This document shows, one piece after another, positions 1 through 9,247 of a stretch of 37,451 bases of DNA. This DNA is from Dehalococcoidia bacterium (GTDB lineage Bacteria; Chloroflexota; Dehalococcoidia; Lucifugimonadales; UBA1127). Where the stretch lies: contig JAPYRQ010000017.1 of NCBI GenBank assembly GCA_029936935.1, positions 1 through 37,451 on the forward strand, in the 5' to 3' direction. Each line of letters starts with the position of its first letter. The first letter of the stretch is position 1. Made by a program: the position numbers and the translations under genes. Below the pieces are notes generated by a model. That model saw nothing but the letters and a program-made list of their open reading frames with translations, did not search any database and was not told where the DNA came from.

Positions 1-84
1 CAGGTAGACCACCTGTTTAGAGGACGGGGGTGTACGGCGGGTAACCGCTTTAGCTGACCGTTCCTCATCGGCCGAGGCCTTCCC
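1..84 (+). rRNA. rrl: 23S rRNA, 3' end (partial)
   Basis: The stretch GGTAACCGCTTTAGCTGACC followed by GGCCGAGGCC resembles the conserved 3' terminus of bacterial 23S rRNA (GGTAACC..AGCTGACCGG..GGCCGAGG). The gene is cut by the left edge of the window. The exact 3' end is uncertain by several bases because the 5' half of the terminal helix is not in view. A 5S gene follows 100 bases later, as in a normal rRNA operon. Confidence 0.85.
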
Positions 85-142
85 CACTCCAAGGCTTGGT
101 GCTTCTCCTTAAAAACGGCTTTTACTAACTTGCTCTTTTCCT

Positions 143-160
143 GTCCTGATTCGTCAGGAC
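143..160 (+). other. UUCG-capped hairpin in the 23S-5S spacer
   Basis: GTCCTGA-TTCG-TCAGGAC is a perfect 7-bp stem with a UUCG tetraloop, a very stable RNA hairpin. It lies in the spacer between 23S and 5S. It is not followed by a T-run (TGTGCG follows), so it is probably an RNA processing or folding element rather than a terminator. The role is inferred from position only. Confidence 0.5.
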
Positions 161-183
161 TGTGCGTACCATATGTGAAGTAT

Positions 184-305
184 TCCCCGGGTGACTAGAG
201 CGAGGTGGTCCCACCCGTTCCCATTCCGAACACGGAAGTGAAACGCCTCAGCGCCAACGATACTGCCCTCGGGAGGGGGTGGGAAAATCGGCCGTTGCCC
301 GGGGG
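184..305 (+). rRNA. rrf: 5S ribosomal RNA
   Basis: The block contains the conserved CCATTCCGAACACGGAAGT loop B/C core and the GGGAGGGGGTGGGAAA region. The ends pair as the 5S terminal helix I: CCCCGGG at 185-191 with CCCGGGG at 298-304. The length of about 120 nt is normal. It follows the 23S end on the same strand. A T-rich stretch (TTCTTTTG) directly follows and may help end transcription. Confidence 0.95.
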
Positions 306-411
306 CTTCTTTTGTCTGGCATTCCTCATTTATTTCCCCTTCTCTACCAATCCATCTCTTCCTCTTCTGCGTATTTGGGGGTAAACCCTCATGGAATACG
401 CGTCACTGACC

Positions 412-441
412 TTTACAGCCTCTAGAAGCCCATCCTATAAT
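412..441 (+). promoter_or_regulatory. Sigma70-type promoter for the S1 gene
   Basis: TTTACA (412-417) and a perfect TATAAT (436-441) are separated by 18 bases, giving a predicted start near 448 and a 5' leader of about 30 nt before the TTG start at 480. It is the only convincing promoter between the rRNA operon and the S1 gene. The rest of 306-479 is pyrimidine-rich spacer in which I see no gene. Confidence 0.75.
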
Positions 442-479
442 GACCTCAGGTCGCGTATCCAGGAAAGCGGTAGGTTACT

Positions 480-1595
480 TTGGTTTCTTCTCCGCAAGAG
501 CAGCCCCCTGAAACGCTGACCATGGGTGAGCTTCTGGAGATGTCTGGCGGTTGGAAAGATCTCCACCGGGGCGAAGTGGTCGATGGCGTAGTTATGCGCG
601 TGGATCAAGAGGGTATCCTAGTAAACGTTGGTGGCAAATCAGAAGGTATAATCCCCTCTAGAGAAGCCCGGAGTCTCACCTCAGAAGCCTTACTAGCTTT
701 AGAAATTGGTTCCTCCATTACTGCTTACGTCCTGAAGACTGAGCAGGAAGAGGGGATAGCAGTACTCTCTCTGGATAGAGCCCGTAGCGAGACCGGTTGG
801 GCTGTACTGGAGAAAGCGTTAGCTGATGATTCTCTTGTGACGGGAACCATCGTAGATCACAATCACGGCGGTGTAGTTGTTGATGTAGAGGGTGTTCAAG
901 CGTTTGTGCCTCTATCCCACCTTTTACCATCTACAAGACAGCAAAAAGAACAACAAGAGGCTGGAGTGAATACTCCGCCATTTGAACCCCAGCAATACAA
1001 GGTTCTGGAGGTTGACCGTAGAGGCAGGAGAGCCATCCTCTCAGAACGGTTGGCCTGGCAAGACTGGCGAGAAGAGCAAAAAACCAAGCTCATGCAGGAA
1101 CTGGTTGAAGGGGAGACTCGGAAGGGTAAAGTCAGCGGGATGGCCAAGTTCGGTGTTTTCGTAGATCTTGGCGGCGCTGATGGCCTGATCCACACCTCTG
1201 AACTCTCCTGGCAAACGGTGACAAACCCGGAGGAATTCGTCCACATAGGTGACGAACTTGATGTGATGGTGTTAAATGTAGACCAGGAGAAAGAACGTAT
1301 CTCCTTAAGTCTACGGAGGCTCAATACGGAGCCTTGGACTACAATCACAGAAGCGTTTGAGATAGGACAGATAGTAACTGGTACAATAACCCGGTTGACA
1401 ACGTTCGGTGCATTTGCTCAGATTGAAGGGGGCATTGAAGGCCTCATCCATATTTCTGAGTTGAGCGACAAGCGCATTACACATCCGAAAGAAGCGGTGC
1501 AAGAGGGAGAGGTTCTAGAACTCAAGATTCTGAACCTTGACCCAGAGAAACACCGGCTAGGACTTAGCAGACGGCGGGTGGTGGAGGAAATGTAG
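480..1595 (+). CDS. rpsA: S1 RNA-binding domain protein, 30S ribosomal protein S1-like
   Basis: This 371-residue protein is built of four S1 (OB-fold) domains at about residues 32-98, 114-185, 212-279 and 297-367. Each carries the G-x-V motif pattern, for example GKVSGMAKFGVFVDLGG and LIHISELSD. S1 helps the 30S subunit bind mRNA. Four domains suit the shorter S1 versions of Gram-positive and Chloroflexota lineages; E. coli S1 has six. The TTG at 480 is chosen because AGGAAAGCGGTAGG lies just upstream; an ATG at 522 has a weaker site but would still keep all four domains. The gene has its own promoter. clpC starts about 70 bases downstream without an evident promoter, so the two may be co-transcribed. 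A general S1-domain RNA-binding role rather than true ribosomal S1 cannot be excluded. Confidence 0.85.
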   Translation: MVSSPQEQPPETLTMGELLEMSGGWKDLHRGEVVDGVVMRVDQEGILVNVGGKSEGIIPSREARSLTSEALLALEIGSSITAYVLKTEQEEGIAVLSLDRARSETGWAVLEKALADDSLVTGTIVDHNHGGVVVDVEGVQAFVPLSHLLPSTRQQKEQQEAGVNTPPFEPQQYKVLEVDRRGRRAILSERLAWQDWREEQKTKLMQELVEGETRKGKVSGMAKFGVFVDLGGADGLIHTSELSWQTVTNPEEFVHIGDELDVMVLNVDQEKERISLSLRRLNTEPWTTITEAFEIGQIVTGTITRLTTFGAFAQIEGGIEGLIHISELSDKRITHPKEAVQEGEVLELKILNLDPEKHRLGLSRRRVVEEM

Positions 1596-1663
1596 GTCTG
1601 CGCCTCTATAGCGCAAAGCGCGCGAGGGGCCTGCCCAAAAAACTGCTTAGTTAGGGGATGGCT

Positions 1664-4192
1664 ATGGCTAGTAGGTTTGAGAAGTTCTCAGAACGGGCCC
1701 GCAGGGTTCTCTCCTTGTCCCAAGAAGAGGCGCTCCGGTTCAACCATAACTACATTGGCACGGAGCACATCCTTTTGGGGCTTGTCAGGGAGACGGAGGG
1801 CGTAGCTGCGCGTGTGCTTAGTAACTTAGGTATTGAGCTCAGCAAAGTGCGTTCCGCGGTAGAGTTCATCATCGGCAGAGGCGAAAAACCTGTTTCCGGC
1901 GAGAACATCGGCTTGACCCCCAGGGCCAAGCGTGTCATTGAGCTCGCTGTAGACGAAGCTCGCAGGATGAGCCACCACTACATCGGCACAGAGCATCTCC
2001 TCATCGGTCTCATGCGTGAGGGTGAGGGCGTTGCCGCAGGCGTGCTTGAGAGCCTAGGCGTCACTTTGGACAAGGTTAGAGCGGAAACGCAACGACTGTT
2101 GAGCCAGAGCCTGACTCCCGGTCAGCAGGGACAGGGATCCGGACGTGGGGCAACCGCTGCCAGCACAACACGGACACCCATCCTGGACCAACTCGGCGTA
2201 GACCTGACAGCGCTATCCCGCACCAGCAAGCTTGACCCGGTATGGGGTAGGCAGAAGGAACTCGCGAGGGCTATCCAGATTCTCTCCCGTAGAACAAAGA
2301 ACAACCCTGTGCTCATGGGTGAGCCCGGTGTTGGTAAGACCGCAATCGTTGAGGCACTTGCCCAAAAGATTGTAGCCGGTGACGTGCCAGAGACCTTGAT
2401 AGACAAGCGGTTGGTCACCCTGGACATGGGTGCCCTAGTAGCGGGAACCAAATATCGCGGTGAGTTTGAAGAGCGCCTGAAGAAGGTGCTTGAAGAGATC
2501 AAGGCTGCAGGCAACTGCGTCCTCTTCATTGACGAAATGCACACGTTGGTTGGCGCAGGTGCCGCTGAAGGCGCCGTAGACGCTGCCAACATCCTCAAGC
2601 CCGCCCTTGCCCGTGGAGAGATCAGGGTTATCGGCGCAACTACCCTGGACGACTATCGCAAGTACGTTGAACGGGATTCCGCGCTAGAGCGTCGGTTCCA
2701 GCCGGTGCTTGTTGAAGAGCCGACCGAGGAAGAGACTGCTGAGATTCTTCGACACGTGAAGGGTCGTTACGAAGAGCATCACAAGCTGATCATCAGTGAA
2801 GAAGCGGTTGTGGCAGCTGCAAGGCTGGCTGCACGCTTCATTCCGGATCGATTCCTGCCTGACAAGGCTATCGACTTGATCGACGAGGCCTCGTCGCGCG
2901 TACGTATCCTCCACAGCACTATGCCGCTCTCTGTAAAAGAGGCGATGAAGGTTCTGGAGAGCGTGCGCGGTGAGAAGGAAGAGGCCCTGTCCGATCAGCA
3001 GTACGAGTATGCTGCTGAACTGCGCGAGCGTGAGCTTACTCTTGCCGGCAAAGTGGAGAACCTTGAGGGCGAGTGGCAGGAAACCAAAGAGAACGAGCAG
3101 CCCACGGTGACCGCTGACGATGTTGCAGAGGTTGTGGGCATGTGGACCGGGATACCGGTGACCCGTTTGCAGACCAAGGAAACTGAGCGACTCCTTCACA
3201 TGGAAGAGCATCTCCACAACCGCATCATTGGCCAGGAAGAGGCTATCGTGGCGGTCTCCAAGGCTGTGCGTCGTGCACGATCCGGTCTCAAGGACCCCAG
3301 GCGGCCTGTGGGCGTGTTCACGTTCCTTGGGCCCACGGGTGTTGGTAAGACCGAGTTGGCCAGAGCGCTCGCTGAGTTCATGTTCGGATCTGACGATGCG
3401 TTAATCCGGTTGGACATGTCAGAGTTCATGGAGCGGCACACTGTGGCCCGCCTGGTTGGTGCACCTCCTGGGTACATAGGCTACGACGATGGTGGTCAGC
3501 TGACGGAGGCAATCCGTAGGAAGCCCCACTCAGTCATCCTGTTGGACGAGATTGAAAAGGCTCACCCGGATGTGTACAACATCCTTCTGCAGATCTTTGA
3601 CGATGGTCATTTGACCGACGCCAAGGGCAGGAAGGTGGACTTCCGCAACGCTGTCGTCATCATGACCAGTAACCTGGGTTCAGACCTGATTAAGCGTGAT
3701 ACCCGTCTTGGGTTCGCCGCCAAGCAAGATGACGGCAAGACGTTTGAACAGGACTACGCACGGATGCAGGAAAAGGTCATGGATGAGGTGAAGAAGTTCT
3801 TCCGGCCAGAGTTCCTGAACCGCATCGACGCCTCCGTGGTGTTCCATGCCCTGGATCAGAAGCACATCATTGAGATTGTTGATCTGATGCTGGACCAGGT
3901 ACAAAACGAGGTGAAGGACCAGGAGATGACCATGGTGGTCACCCAGGCCGCCAAGCAGAAGCTTGCAGAGGAAGGGTACGACCCACATCTGGGTGCTCGA
4001 CCGCTGCGCAGGGTTATTCAGAGTAAGATTGAAGACAAGCTCTCCGAGGAGATTCTGTCTGGCAAGTACGTCATAGGCGACAGGATTATCCTGGATGTAG
4101 ACGACAATGGAGATATTGTCAGCAGTCCAGACCTTACACCTGCGGAACCAGCTGAGCCGCCGGAACCGGCTGAAACCGCGACTGCTACCTAG
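1664..4192 (+). CDS. clpC: ATP-dependent Clp protease ATPase subunit ClpC
   Basis: ClpC is a Hsp100/AAA+ unfoldase that feeds proteins to the ClpP peptidase. In order: two Clp_N repeats (residues about 1-150, beginning with the typical [13 protein letters not shown]), AAA+ domain 1 with Walker [10 protein letters not shown] (about 219) and Walker B VLFIDE (about 285), a short middle region with a UVR-like segment (about 445-472), AAA+ domain 2 with Walker [10 protein letters not shown] (about 556), and a ClpB_D2-small C-terminal domain. The short middle region separates it from ClpB. The tail is Pro/Glu-rich ([11 protein letters not shown]). I prefer ATG 1664 over ATG 1658 because AGGGG sits 6 bases before 1664. 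No ctsR, mcsA or mcsB is adjacent, unlike in Firmicutes. A strong terminator follows. Confidence 0.97.
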   Translation: MASRFEKFSERARRVLSLSQEEALRFNHNYIGTEHILLGLVRETEGVAARVLSNLGIELSKVRSAVEFIIGRGEKPVSGENIGLTPRAKRVIELAVDEARRMSHHYIGTEHLLIGLMREGEGVAAGVLESLGVTLDKVRAETQRLLSQSLTPGQQGQGSGRGATAASTTRTPILDQLGVDLTALSRTSKLDPVWGRQKELARAIQILSRRTKNNPVLMGEPGVGKTAIVEALAQKIVAGDVPETLIDKRLVTLDMGALVAGTKYRGEFEERLKKVLEEIKAAGNCVLFIDEMHTLVGAGAAEGAVDAANILKPALARGEIRVIGATTLDDYRKYVERDSALERRFQPVLVEEPTEEETAEILRHVKGRYEEHHKLIISEEAVVAAARLAARFIPDRFLPDKAIDLIDEASSRVRILHSTMPLSVKEAMKVLESVRGEKEEALSDQQYEYAAELRERELTLAGKVENLEGEWQETKENEQPTVTADDVAEVVGMWTGIPVTRLQTKETERLLHMEEHLHNRIIGQEEAIVAVSKAVRRARSGLKDPRRPVGVFTFLGPTGVGKTELARALAEFMFGSDDALIRLDMSEFMERHTVARLVGAPPGYIGYDDGGQLTEAIRRKPHSVILLDEIEKAHPDVYNILLQIFDDGHLTDAKGRKVDFRNAVVIMTSNLGSDLIKRDTRLGFAAKQDDGKTFEQDYARMQEKVMDEVKKFFRPEFLNRIDASVVFHALDQKHIIEIVDLMLDQVQNEVKDQEMTMVVTQAAKQKLAEEGYDPHLGARPLRRVIQSKIEDKLSEEILSGKYVIGDRIILDVDDNGDIVSSPDLTPAEPAEPPEPAETATAT

Positions 4193-4213
4193 TCGGTCAC
4201 AGATAAGAGCTTA

Positions 4214-4253
4214 AAAAGAAGAGGCCCTCTCCTAGGAGAGGGCCTCTTCTTTT
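4214..4253. terminator. Bidirectional intrinsic terminator (40-nt perfect palindrome)
   Basis: The sequence is a perfect palindrome centred on CCTAGG, with arms AAAAGAAGAGGCCCTCTCCT and its complement. Transcribed rightward, the GC-rich stem ends in TCTTCTTTTG after clpC. Transcribed leftward it ends in TTCTTTTTAAG and would stop transcripts from lgt, which ends at 4431. It lies 21 bases after the clpC stop. Confidence 0.92.
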
Positions 4254-4291
4254 GTTATGAGTCCTGTGGTGCATTGAGGCTGTTGTCCCGT

Positions 4292-4319
4292 GTCTGTGCC
4301 CCTGCAGTGGCGCACAGAC
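4292..4319. other. Hairpin in the clpC-lgt intergenic region
   Basis: GTCTGTGC (4292-4299) and GCACAGAC (4312-4319) form a perfect 8-bp stem with a 12-nt loop, 40 bases beyond the palindromic terminator and in the trailer of lgt. There is no T-run on either side, so it is not a standard terminator. The rest of the gap 4193-4430 holds no gene that I can support. Confidence 0.4.
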
Positions 4320-4430
4320 GGTGCCATGTGTAGTTGCCTCGAAGACATGGCTGGCATGGCACACCCAAATACATGACAGAGAACTATAAAGGGAGGACAA
4401 AGAAGGAGTTAAAGAGATGGGATAGGGACG

Positions 4431-5291
4431 CTAGCTTTGCCTTCTACGTACCGCTCTGGCTTCCTTACGCATCTCAAGGGGTTCGGGAGAGCCGAAATTA
4501 CCGAACTTCCCTTTGATTGCTAGGATTGGCACCGTCCCCATCAACACGAGTATCGAAACGACCTGGGCCTCGTTCAATCCAAGGAACCACGTGTCATAGT
4601 CGTGCATGATGAGGATGAATACGCGTCCGAAGGCGTACATGGCAAGAGAAGCGGCAAACACCATGCCGTCAGGTCGTATAAGCTTCGGCAACACCCAGAG
4701 CGCCAACGCGACGATGGCCACGTCCAGCATTGCCTCGTACACCACAGCGGGGTGACTCCCTCCTACCAGACCTGTAATCGGATCTAAGTGCGCCTGGTAG
4801 CTGACGCTGCTGGGGTGGGTCCACGCAAAGGCCCAGGGAAGGTCTGTGGCGTCCGCCAGGTGCTCTCCGTTGATGATGTCGCCAATGCGACCGATAGCCA
4901 TGGCCAACAACAACCCCGGAGCGGTGATGTCAGCGAGTCGCCCGCGCACAATGCCGGCCCTTGAGGCGTAAATCCAAGCACCGGCCAAACCACCTAGCAC
5001 TCCACCCCAGACCGCGATACCGCCGTTCCACACCTGGATGATTTTTTCAGGGTTGTCCCAGTAGAAGGAAGTCTCGTCTATGACGTGGAGCAACCTTGCC
5101 CCGATTACTCCGCCTAGAATGCCCCAGGTGGCTACAGCGTACACATCGTCGGTGGAAATCCCGTGTTTTGGTGCAAGTCTGGCCGTCAGGAGCACCGCGA
5201 CAATCACAGCAATGAAGCTCAGGAAGCCATGCCAACTAAGGACAAAGCTACCGGAATCGATGATGTTCGGGCCGATGCCAATCTCAATCAT
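4431..5291 (-). CDS. lgt: Prolipoprotein diacylglyceryl transferase
   Basis: Lgt transfers diacylglycerol from phosphatidylglycerol to the lipobox cysteine of prolipoproteins in the cytoplasmic membrane. The 286-residue protein has about seven hydrophobic segments, an N-terminal WHG motif in the first membrane helix (LSWHGFLSF, about residue 20), and the family signature in the form AIGRIGDIINGE (consensus GRxGNFxNxE; here N is replaced by D). The C-terminal part carries the conserved GRVFI region. It is the last gene of the minus-strand cluster: its start lies 24 bases after the sdhE stop, so it is probably transcribed with sdhABE although functionally unrelated. The bidirectional terminator at 4214-4253 ends it. 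Confidence 0.95.
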   Translation of the reverse strand: MIEIGIGPNIIDSGSFVLSWHGFLSFIAVIVAVLLTARLAPKHGISTDDVYAVATWGILGGVIGARLLHVIDETSFYWDNPEKIIQVWNGGIAVWGGVLGGLAGAWIYASRAGIVRGRLADITAPGLLLAMAIGRIGDIINGEHLADATDLPWAFAWTHPSSVSYQAHLDPITGLVGGSHPAVVYEAMLDVAIVALALWVLPKLIRPDGMVFAASLAMYAFGRVFILIMHDYDTWFLGLNEAQVVSILVLMGTVPILAIKGKFGNFGSPEPLEMRKEARAVRRRQS

Positions 5292-5315
5292 TGCGTTATG
5301 CCGCTTTCGCGCGCC

Positions 5316-6197
5316 TTATACTCGGACGCCCATCTTCATGGCGACGTCAAAGGCGGAGATGATGTGCTTGTTCAAACCCAGGGAAGGGCCATCCATGCCC
5401 AATGCTGCACCAATGACCTGCGGAAGGTGCAGGATAGGCACGTTAATCTGTTTGCCCATCTGTTTGGCTGCCTTGGCCTGGAACCCGTCCAGGTTCAAGT
5501 GACAGAGGGGGCAGGGAGTGACCATGGCATCGGCACCCAGATCCTGGGCTTCACCGGTGTGTTTTGCCACCATGGCCAGGGAGTTCTTCTCGTTGATAGT
5601 GAGGATGGGGAAGCCGCAGCAGCGTGTCTTGCCATCATTATCTACCGCAGTGGCACCCAGGGCTTTGATTACAAGCTCCAAAGCCACTTTACGCTGGGGA
5701 TGTTCGTCGTACTCCAATGCAGCGGAGGGACGGACAATATAGCAGCCATAGAAAGGTGCCAGGAACACGCCGTCCAGTGATCGCACGGCAAGGGACTTGA
5801 TCTTGTCGAGGCCGATGTCCTCAACCATGATCCACAACATGTGCTTCACTTCTATGCCACCGGTGTACTCAAGGCCCTCTGTGGCAAGTATCTCGTTAAT
5901 CTCCGCTCGGTACTCTTCGTCCTCAAGCTTCACCTTTGCCTGGGCCATCACACCTTGACAGGTGCTGCAGATGGTCATGATGGGTAGACCCATGCGCTGG
6001 GCCAGGGCGAAGTTGCGAGCGTTGAGGGTATCGCCGAGAAGAGGGTTGCTCTCCTGAAGCGCGCCCGCGCCCGTGCAGGACCACCCTTCGATCTCCTCCA
6101 GCTCAATGCCGATCTTCTCAGCGACGGCTACTGTGGACTGGTAAAGCTCCGGAGCACCGCCCCGGGAGACACAACCAGGAAAGAATGTAAATTTCAC
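5316..6197 (-). CDS. sdhE: SdhE-type CCG-domain subunit of class-E succinate dehydrogenase / fumarate reductase
   Basis: The 293-residue protein has two CCG domains, like HdrB of heterodisulfide reductase and SdhE/MfrE of class-E succinate:quinone reductases. In those enzymes this subunit takes the place of the usual membrane anchors and passes electrons to quinone. Domain 1 ligands are C9, C41, C77 and C80, but the second Cys of the pair at 41-42 is Thr (GWSCTGAG). Domain 2 is complete: FYGC (about 152), CCGF (about 193-194), CPLC (about 230-233). There is no membrane helix. GTG at 6197 is the start, with GGAGG 5 bases upstream. It lies 30 bases after sdhB. The class-E subunit call is firm from context; the reaction direction and quinone type are inferred. 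Confidence 0.85.
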   Translation of the reverse strand: MKFTFFPGCVSRGGAPELYQSTVAVAEKIGIELEEIEGWSCTGAGALQESNPLLGDTLNARNFALAQRMGLPIMTICSTCQGVMAQAKVKLEDEEYRAEINEILATEGLEYTGGIEVKHMLWIMVEDIGLDKIKSLAVRSLDGVFLAPFYGCYIVRPSAALEYDEHPQRKVALELVIKALGATAVDNDGKTRCCGFPILTINEKNSLAMVAKHTGEAQDLGADAMVTPCPLCHLNLDGFQAKAAKQMGKQINVPILHLPQVIGAALGMDGPSLGLNKHIISAFDVAMKMGVRV

Positions 6198-6227
6198 CTT
6201 GACCTCCTTGAACGATATGGAGAGCGC

Positions 6228-7214
6228 CTACTTGGCTGCTTTCCTTTTGTTTGCGCTGATTCGAGCTGCGATACGGCGTATCTGACCCACGCCGGGGACG
6301 GCAGGATGGAGCAGCGGTGGCATCTTGCGCCGGAACGCTGCATTCATTGCTACCGGAACTAGGCCCAGCATCTTGGGTATGTTGAACAACCCAAGGGTCT
6401 TGATCACCAGCTTGGTTTCATCCAACCGGCCACTATGGGAAATGATGTCTTCAAACACCTGCGAGTGGCGATACCCATACGCGGCGCCGTCGTAGGAGCC
6501 GGTAGGTATTTTGGCCTCCATGGCCTTCTCTCGCAGCGCCATGATGCGCTCCATGGGCGCAACACCCTTGGGGCAGGCAGTTACGCACTCACCACAACGT
6601 GTGCAGTCCCACATGCCGCCATAGGCGTTGTACATGCGGAGTCGCTTGTCGTCCTCGACGTCGCGGGTATCGGCAACAAAGCGATATGCCTTGGCCAACG
6701 CCGCCGGGCCCAGGAAGTTCTTATCCACTTCCAGAACCGTGCAGTCAGAGACGCAGGCGCCACACATGATGCATCCCATCACATCGACGAGGTGGAGCAT
6801 GACATCGTTTGGTGCCAGATACTCCGCTTCAGGTTCAGGAAGAGAAGGCTGCATGTAGGGTTCCACCGCGCGAATCTTATCCCAGAAGGGGTTCAGGTCA
6901 ACCACCAGGTCTTTGATTACCGGCAGGTTGCCTGCGGGCTCAATGGAGACTGAGTCGTCTTCAGAAAGGTGCTCACTCACGTGAGTCTTGCACGCCAGGA
7001 CAGCGTGGCCGTTCACTCGAACAGCGCAGGAACCACAGATGGAAGCCCGGCAGGAGCAGCGCAGCGCCAGGGAACCATCAATCTCCTCACGCACCTTGAT
7101 GAGGGTGTCCAGGACGGTGAAGTTCTCATCAACCTCAACCTGATACTCCTGGTTGTATGACTTGGGTGCTTCTTCGTCCGGGTTGAACCGCCGGACGTTG
7201 ACGTTTGCCTGCAT
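6228..7214 (-). CDS. sdhB: Succinate dehydrogenase / fumarate reductase iron-sulfur subunit
   Basis: SdhB carries electrons from the flavoprotein to the quinone-reactive subunit. The N-terminal ferredoxin domain shows the [2Fe-2S] motif CSCRASICGSC followed by a distal Cys (VLAC). The C-terminal half shows two CxxCxxCxxxC motifs, CIMCGACVSDC and CTRCGECVTACP. Ordinary SdhB has a [3Fe-4S] motif (C-x5-C-x3-CP) in the last position; here a full four-Cys [4Fe-4S] motif is present, which is the hallmark of class-E enzymes and agrees with the sdhE neighbour. At 328 residues it is longer than E. coli SdhB (about 240), with a basic C-terminal tail (NKRKAAK). Its ATG overlaps the sdhA stop by one base (TAATG), suggesting coupled translation. 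Confidence 0.93.
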   Translation of the reverse strand: MQANVNVRRFNPDEEAPKSYNQEYQVEVDENFTVLDTLIKVREEIDGSLALRCSCRASICGSCAVRVNGHAVLACKTHVSEHLSEDDSVSIEPAGNLPVIKDLVVDLNPFWDKIRAVEPYMQPSLPEPEAEYLAPNDVMLHLVDVMGCIMCGACVSDCTVLEVDKNFLGPAALAKAYRFVADTRDVEDDKRLRMYNAYGGMWDCTRCGECVTACPKGVAPMERIMALREKAMEAKIPTGSYDGAAYGYRHSQVFEDIISHSGRLDETKLVIKTLGLFNIPKMLGLVPVAMNAAFRRKMPPLLHPAVPGVGQIRRIAARISANKRKAAK

Positions 7215-8920
7215 TAGTACTTCCTCTCCTCAGGCTGCCACTGCGTAACCACGATAGGCATGTATTCCTTGGTGACCTCATCCCCTGCGCCCTTGCGAAG
7301 GAGGATGTGCTTCATCCAGTTCTCGTCGTCCCGGGTCGTGTAGTCCGTGCGACTGTGCGCGCCGCGGCTTTCCTTGCGCTCTATGCCTCCAATGGCGATG
7401 GCTTCAGCGCAGTCCAGCATGCAGCCTAGTTCCATGGCGAAGATGAGGTTGGTGTTGAAGGATTTGCCCTTATCCTGAACGACGACCTTTTTGTACCGCT
7501 CCCTCATACCCTGAACGGCAGTTAGTGCCTCTTGCATATCGTCTTCCGTGCGATAGACTCCCAGGCCCTTGTCCATGGCTACTGCCATGTCCATCCTGAG
7601 CTTGGCTACAAGGTCTCCGCTGTCATCGTTGTCCAGGAAGCCCTGCATCTTGGCCTTTTCACTGTTCACCCAATCGCTCTCAGAGAAGTCCAAGTGGTTG
7701 TTCTTGTTGGCGTATTCCATGGCTCCTATGGCGCTCCGTCGACCGAAGATGACGGTGTCCAGCAAGGAGTTTGCTCCCAGCCTGTTGCCGCCGTGGACGC
7801 TGACGCATGCAGTCTCTCCCGCTGCAAACAGTCCCTCTACGCCCTTCCAGCCACCACTTGGGTCCCAGCATCGGCCATCGATATCTGTCTTGATGCCGCC
7901 CATCTGATAGTGGACGCCGGGCCTAATCGGCACGGGGTCCTTGGTGATATCTACGCCTACAAGGTCCATAGAGACCTCATGGATGTAGGAAAGTCTTTCC
8001 ATGATTTTGGCTGCGCCAAGGTGGCGGCAGTCCAGCAACACGCATCCATCTATACCAAAGCCAGCCTCGATCTCCGTGGTCTCTGCACGGGACACCACGT
8101 CACGGGAGGCCAGCTCCATCATGTTAGGCGCGTACTTTTCCATGAACCGCTCACCCTTGTTGTTGATGAGAAATGCGCCTTCGCCTCGTGCGCCCTCTGT
8201 GAGCAGGACGCCGGAGCCCTTCAGCGTGGTGGGATGGTACTGAACCATCTCCATGTCCATGAGTGGTGCACCGGCACGATAGGCCAGGGACATTCCGTCG
8301 CCGGAGCAGATAAGCGCGTTGGTGGATGGCTCAAAGACGCGACCCGAGCCGCCTGTGGCCAGGATAGTGGCCTTGGCTTGGATGGCATGGACCTCGCCGG
8401 TCCGCATCTCCATGGCAACGACGCCCCCGCAGCGGTTGCCGTCCATAATCAGGTTCGTTGCGTACCACTCGTCGTAGACGCGGACGTTGTACTTCAGAAT
8501 CTGTTCAAACATCACGTGGAGGATAGCCTGGCCGGTGATGTCGGCCACGAAGAACGTGCGGGCTTTCCGCTGGCCGCCGAAGGCACGTGTGCCAAGATGT
8601 CCCTCTTCGTCGCGGTTGAAGATGACACCCATGTGCTCCAGGTTAATCAGCTCCTGACCGGCCTCCCTGCACATGACCTCGATAGCGTCCTGGTCACCCA
8701 GGAAGTCGCTACCTTTTACGGTGTCGTAAGCGTGATCCGTCCAGTCGTCACCGCGATCCGTGAGGGCGGCGTTGATACCACCTTGGGCGGCGTTGGAGTG
8801 GCTGCGGACGGGATAGACCTTGGATAACATGGCAACGTTGGCTCCGGATTTAGCCGCTTCCAGGGCGGCGCGCATGCCGGCCAGGCCAGCTCCGAGTACC
8901 AAGACATCATGGGAGTACAA
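7214..8920 (-). CDS. sdhA: Succinate dehydrogenase / fumarate reductase flavoprotein subunit
   Basis: SdhA oxidises succinate to fumarate, or the reverse, on a covalent FAD. The N-terminal dinucleotide fold is VLVLGAGLAGMRAA. The histidine that anchors FAD is in SHSNAAQGGINA. The catalytic region includes LLTEGARGEGAFL and the later HYQMGGIKTD and HGGNRLGANSLLD motifs. The C-terminal domain is present (GAHSRTDYTTRD). The ORF track starts at GTG 8941, but TTG 8920 has GGAAGAAGGG placed 7 bases upstream and gives the usual short N-terminus (MYSHDVLVLGAG), so I chose it. It is the first gene of sdhA-sdhB-sdhE-lgt, with a promoter about 130 bases upstream. Confidence 0.95.
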   Translation of the reverse strand: MYSHDVLVLGAGLAGMRAALEAAKSGANVAMLSKVYPVRSHSNAAQGGINAALTDRGDDWTDHAYDTVKGSDFLGDQDAIEVMCREAGQELINLEHMGVIFNRDEEGHLGTRAFGGQRKARTFFVADITGQAILHVMFEQILKYNVRVYDEWYATNLIMDGNRCGGVVAMEMRTGEVHAIQAKATILATGGSGRVFEPSTNALICSGDGMSLAYRAGAPLMDMEMVQYHPTTLKGSGVLLTEGARGEGAFLINNKGERFMEKYAPNMMELASRDVVSRAETTEIEAGFGIDGCVLLDCRHLGAAKIMERLSYIHEVSMDLVGVDITKDPVPIRPGVHYQMGGIKTDIDGRCWDPSGGWKGVEGLFAAGETACVSVHGGNRLGANSLLDTVIFGRRSAIGAMEYANKNNHLDFSESDWVNSEKAKMQGFLDNDDSGDLVAKLRMDMAVAMDKGLGVYRTEDDMQEALTAVQGMRERYKKVVVQDKGKSFNTNLIFAMELGCMLDCAEAIAIGGIERKESRGAHSRTDYTTRDDENWMKHILLRKGAGDEVTKEYMPIVVTQWQPEERKY

Positions 8921-9049
8921 TGCTTTTCCCTTCTTCCTCACACACGCCTAGTGCGGTGTGGGGGCGGCATACGATTTCAGTGTTACTTTGTAGCTACGAT
9001 TTGGGGTGTCAATTACCAGTGCTGAACATAGCATTTTTGAACCCGAGTA

Positions 9050-9078
9050 ACTATACCAAATACAGCTAGGCGTGACAA
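9050..9078 (-). promoter_or_regulatory. Sigma70-type promoter for the sdh operon
   Basis: Read on the minus strand, TTGTCA (9078-9073) and TATAGT (9055-9050) are separated by exactly 17 bases, each matching consensus at five of six positions. The predicted start is near 9043, giving a leader of about 120 nt before sdhA. A perfect TTGACA at 9012-9007 has no good -10 at proper spacing and is less likely. The remaining bases of 8942-9276 hold two repeat copies and no gene that I can support. Confidence 0.65.
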
Positions 9079-9088
9079 CGGCCATCAG

Positions 9089-9109
9089 TGCTAGCCCTGA
9101 ACCCATACC
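9089..9109 (+). repeat. Palindromic repeat family copy (degenerate)
   Basis: TGCTAGCCCTGAACCCATACC matches the right half of the family consensus (GGGCTAGCCCTGGACCCATGCC) found at several other sites in the window. The left palindrome arm is decayed. It lies upstream of the sdh promoter, in the gap between the sdh operon and the Nudix gene. Confidence 0.55.
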
Positions 9110-9247
9110 GAGGCCATTAGGCCTCAATGCAAACCTCGTTCCAATCCAAAAGTGGGTGCTGACCTAATTTCAGGAGAGCCGGGAGACCCAGACAGAAGCG
9201 TTAGATGTCCCCATCCGCCTCATCCTGGAGCAGGAAATAGGCCACCA

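Noticed and set aside
4254-4430. Possible tRNA or small RNA gene between clpC and lgt
   Set aside because: I could not form a cloverleaf. Only one 8-bp hairpin was found, without a promoter or terminator around it.
7532-8827. 431-codon plus-strand ORF antisense to sdhA
   Set aside because: It is a shadow of sdhA, whose motifs are complete on the other strand. The translation shows no recognisable domain.
9007-9012. Perfect TTGACA as the sdh -35 box
   Set aside because: No acceptable -10 lies 16-18 bases downstream on the minus strand. The TTGTCA/TATAGT pair at 9078-9050 has ideal spacing.
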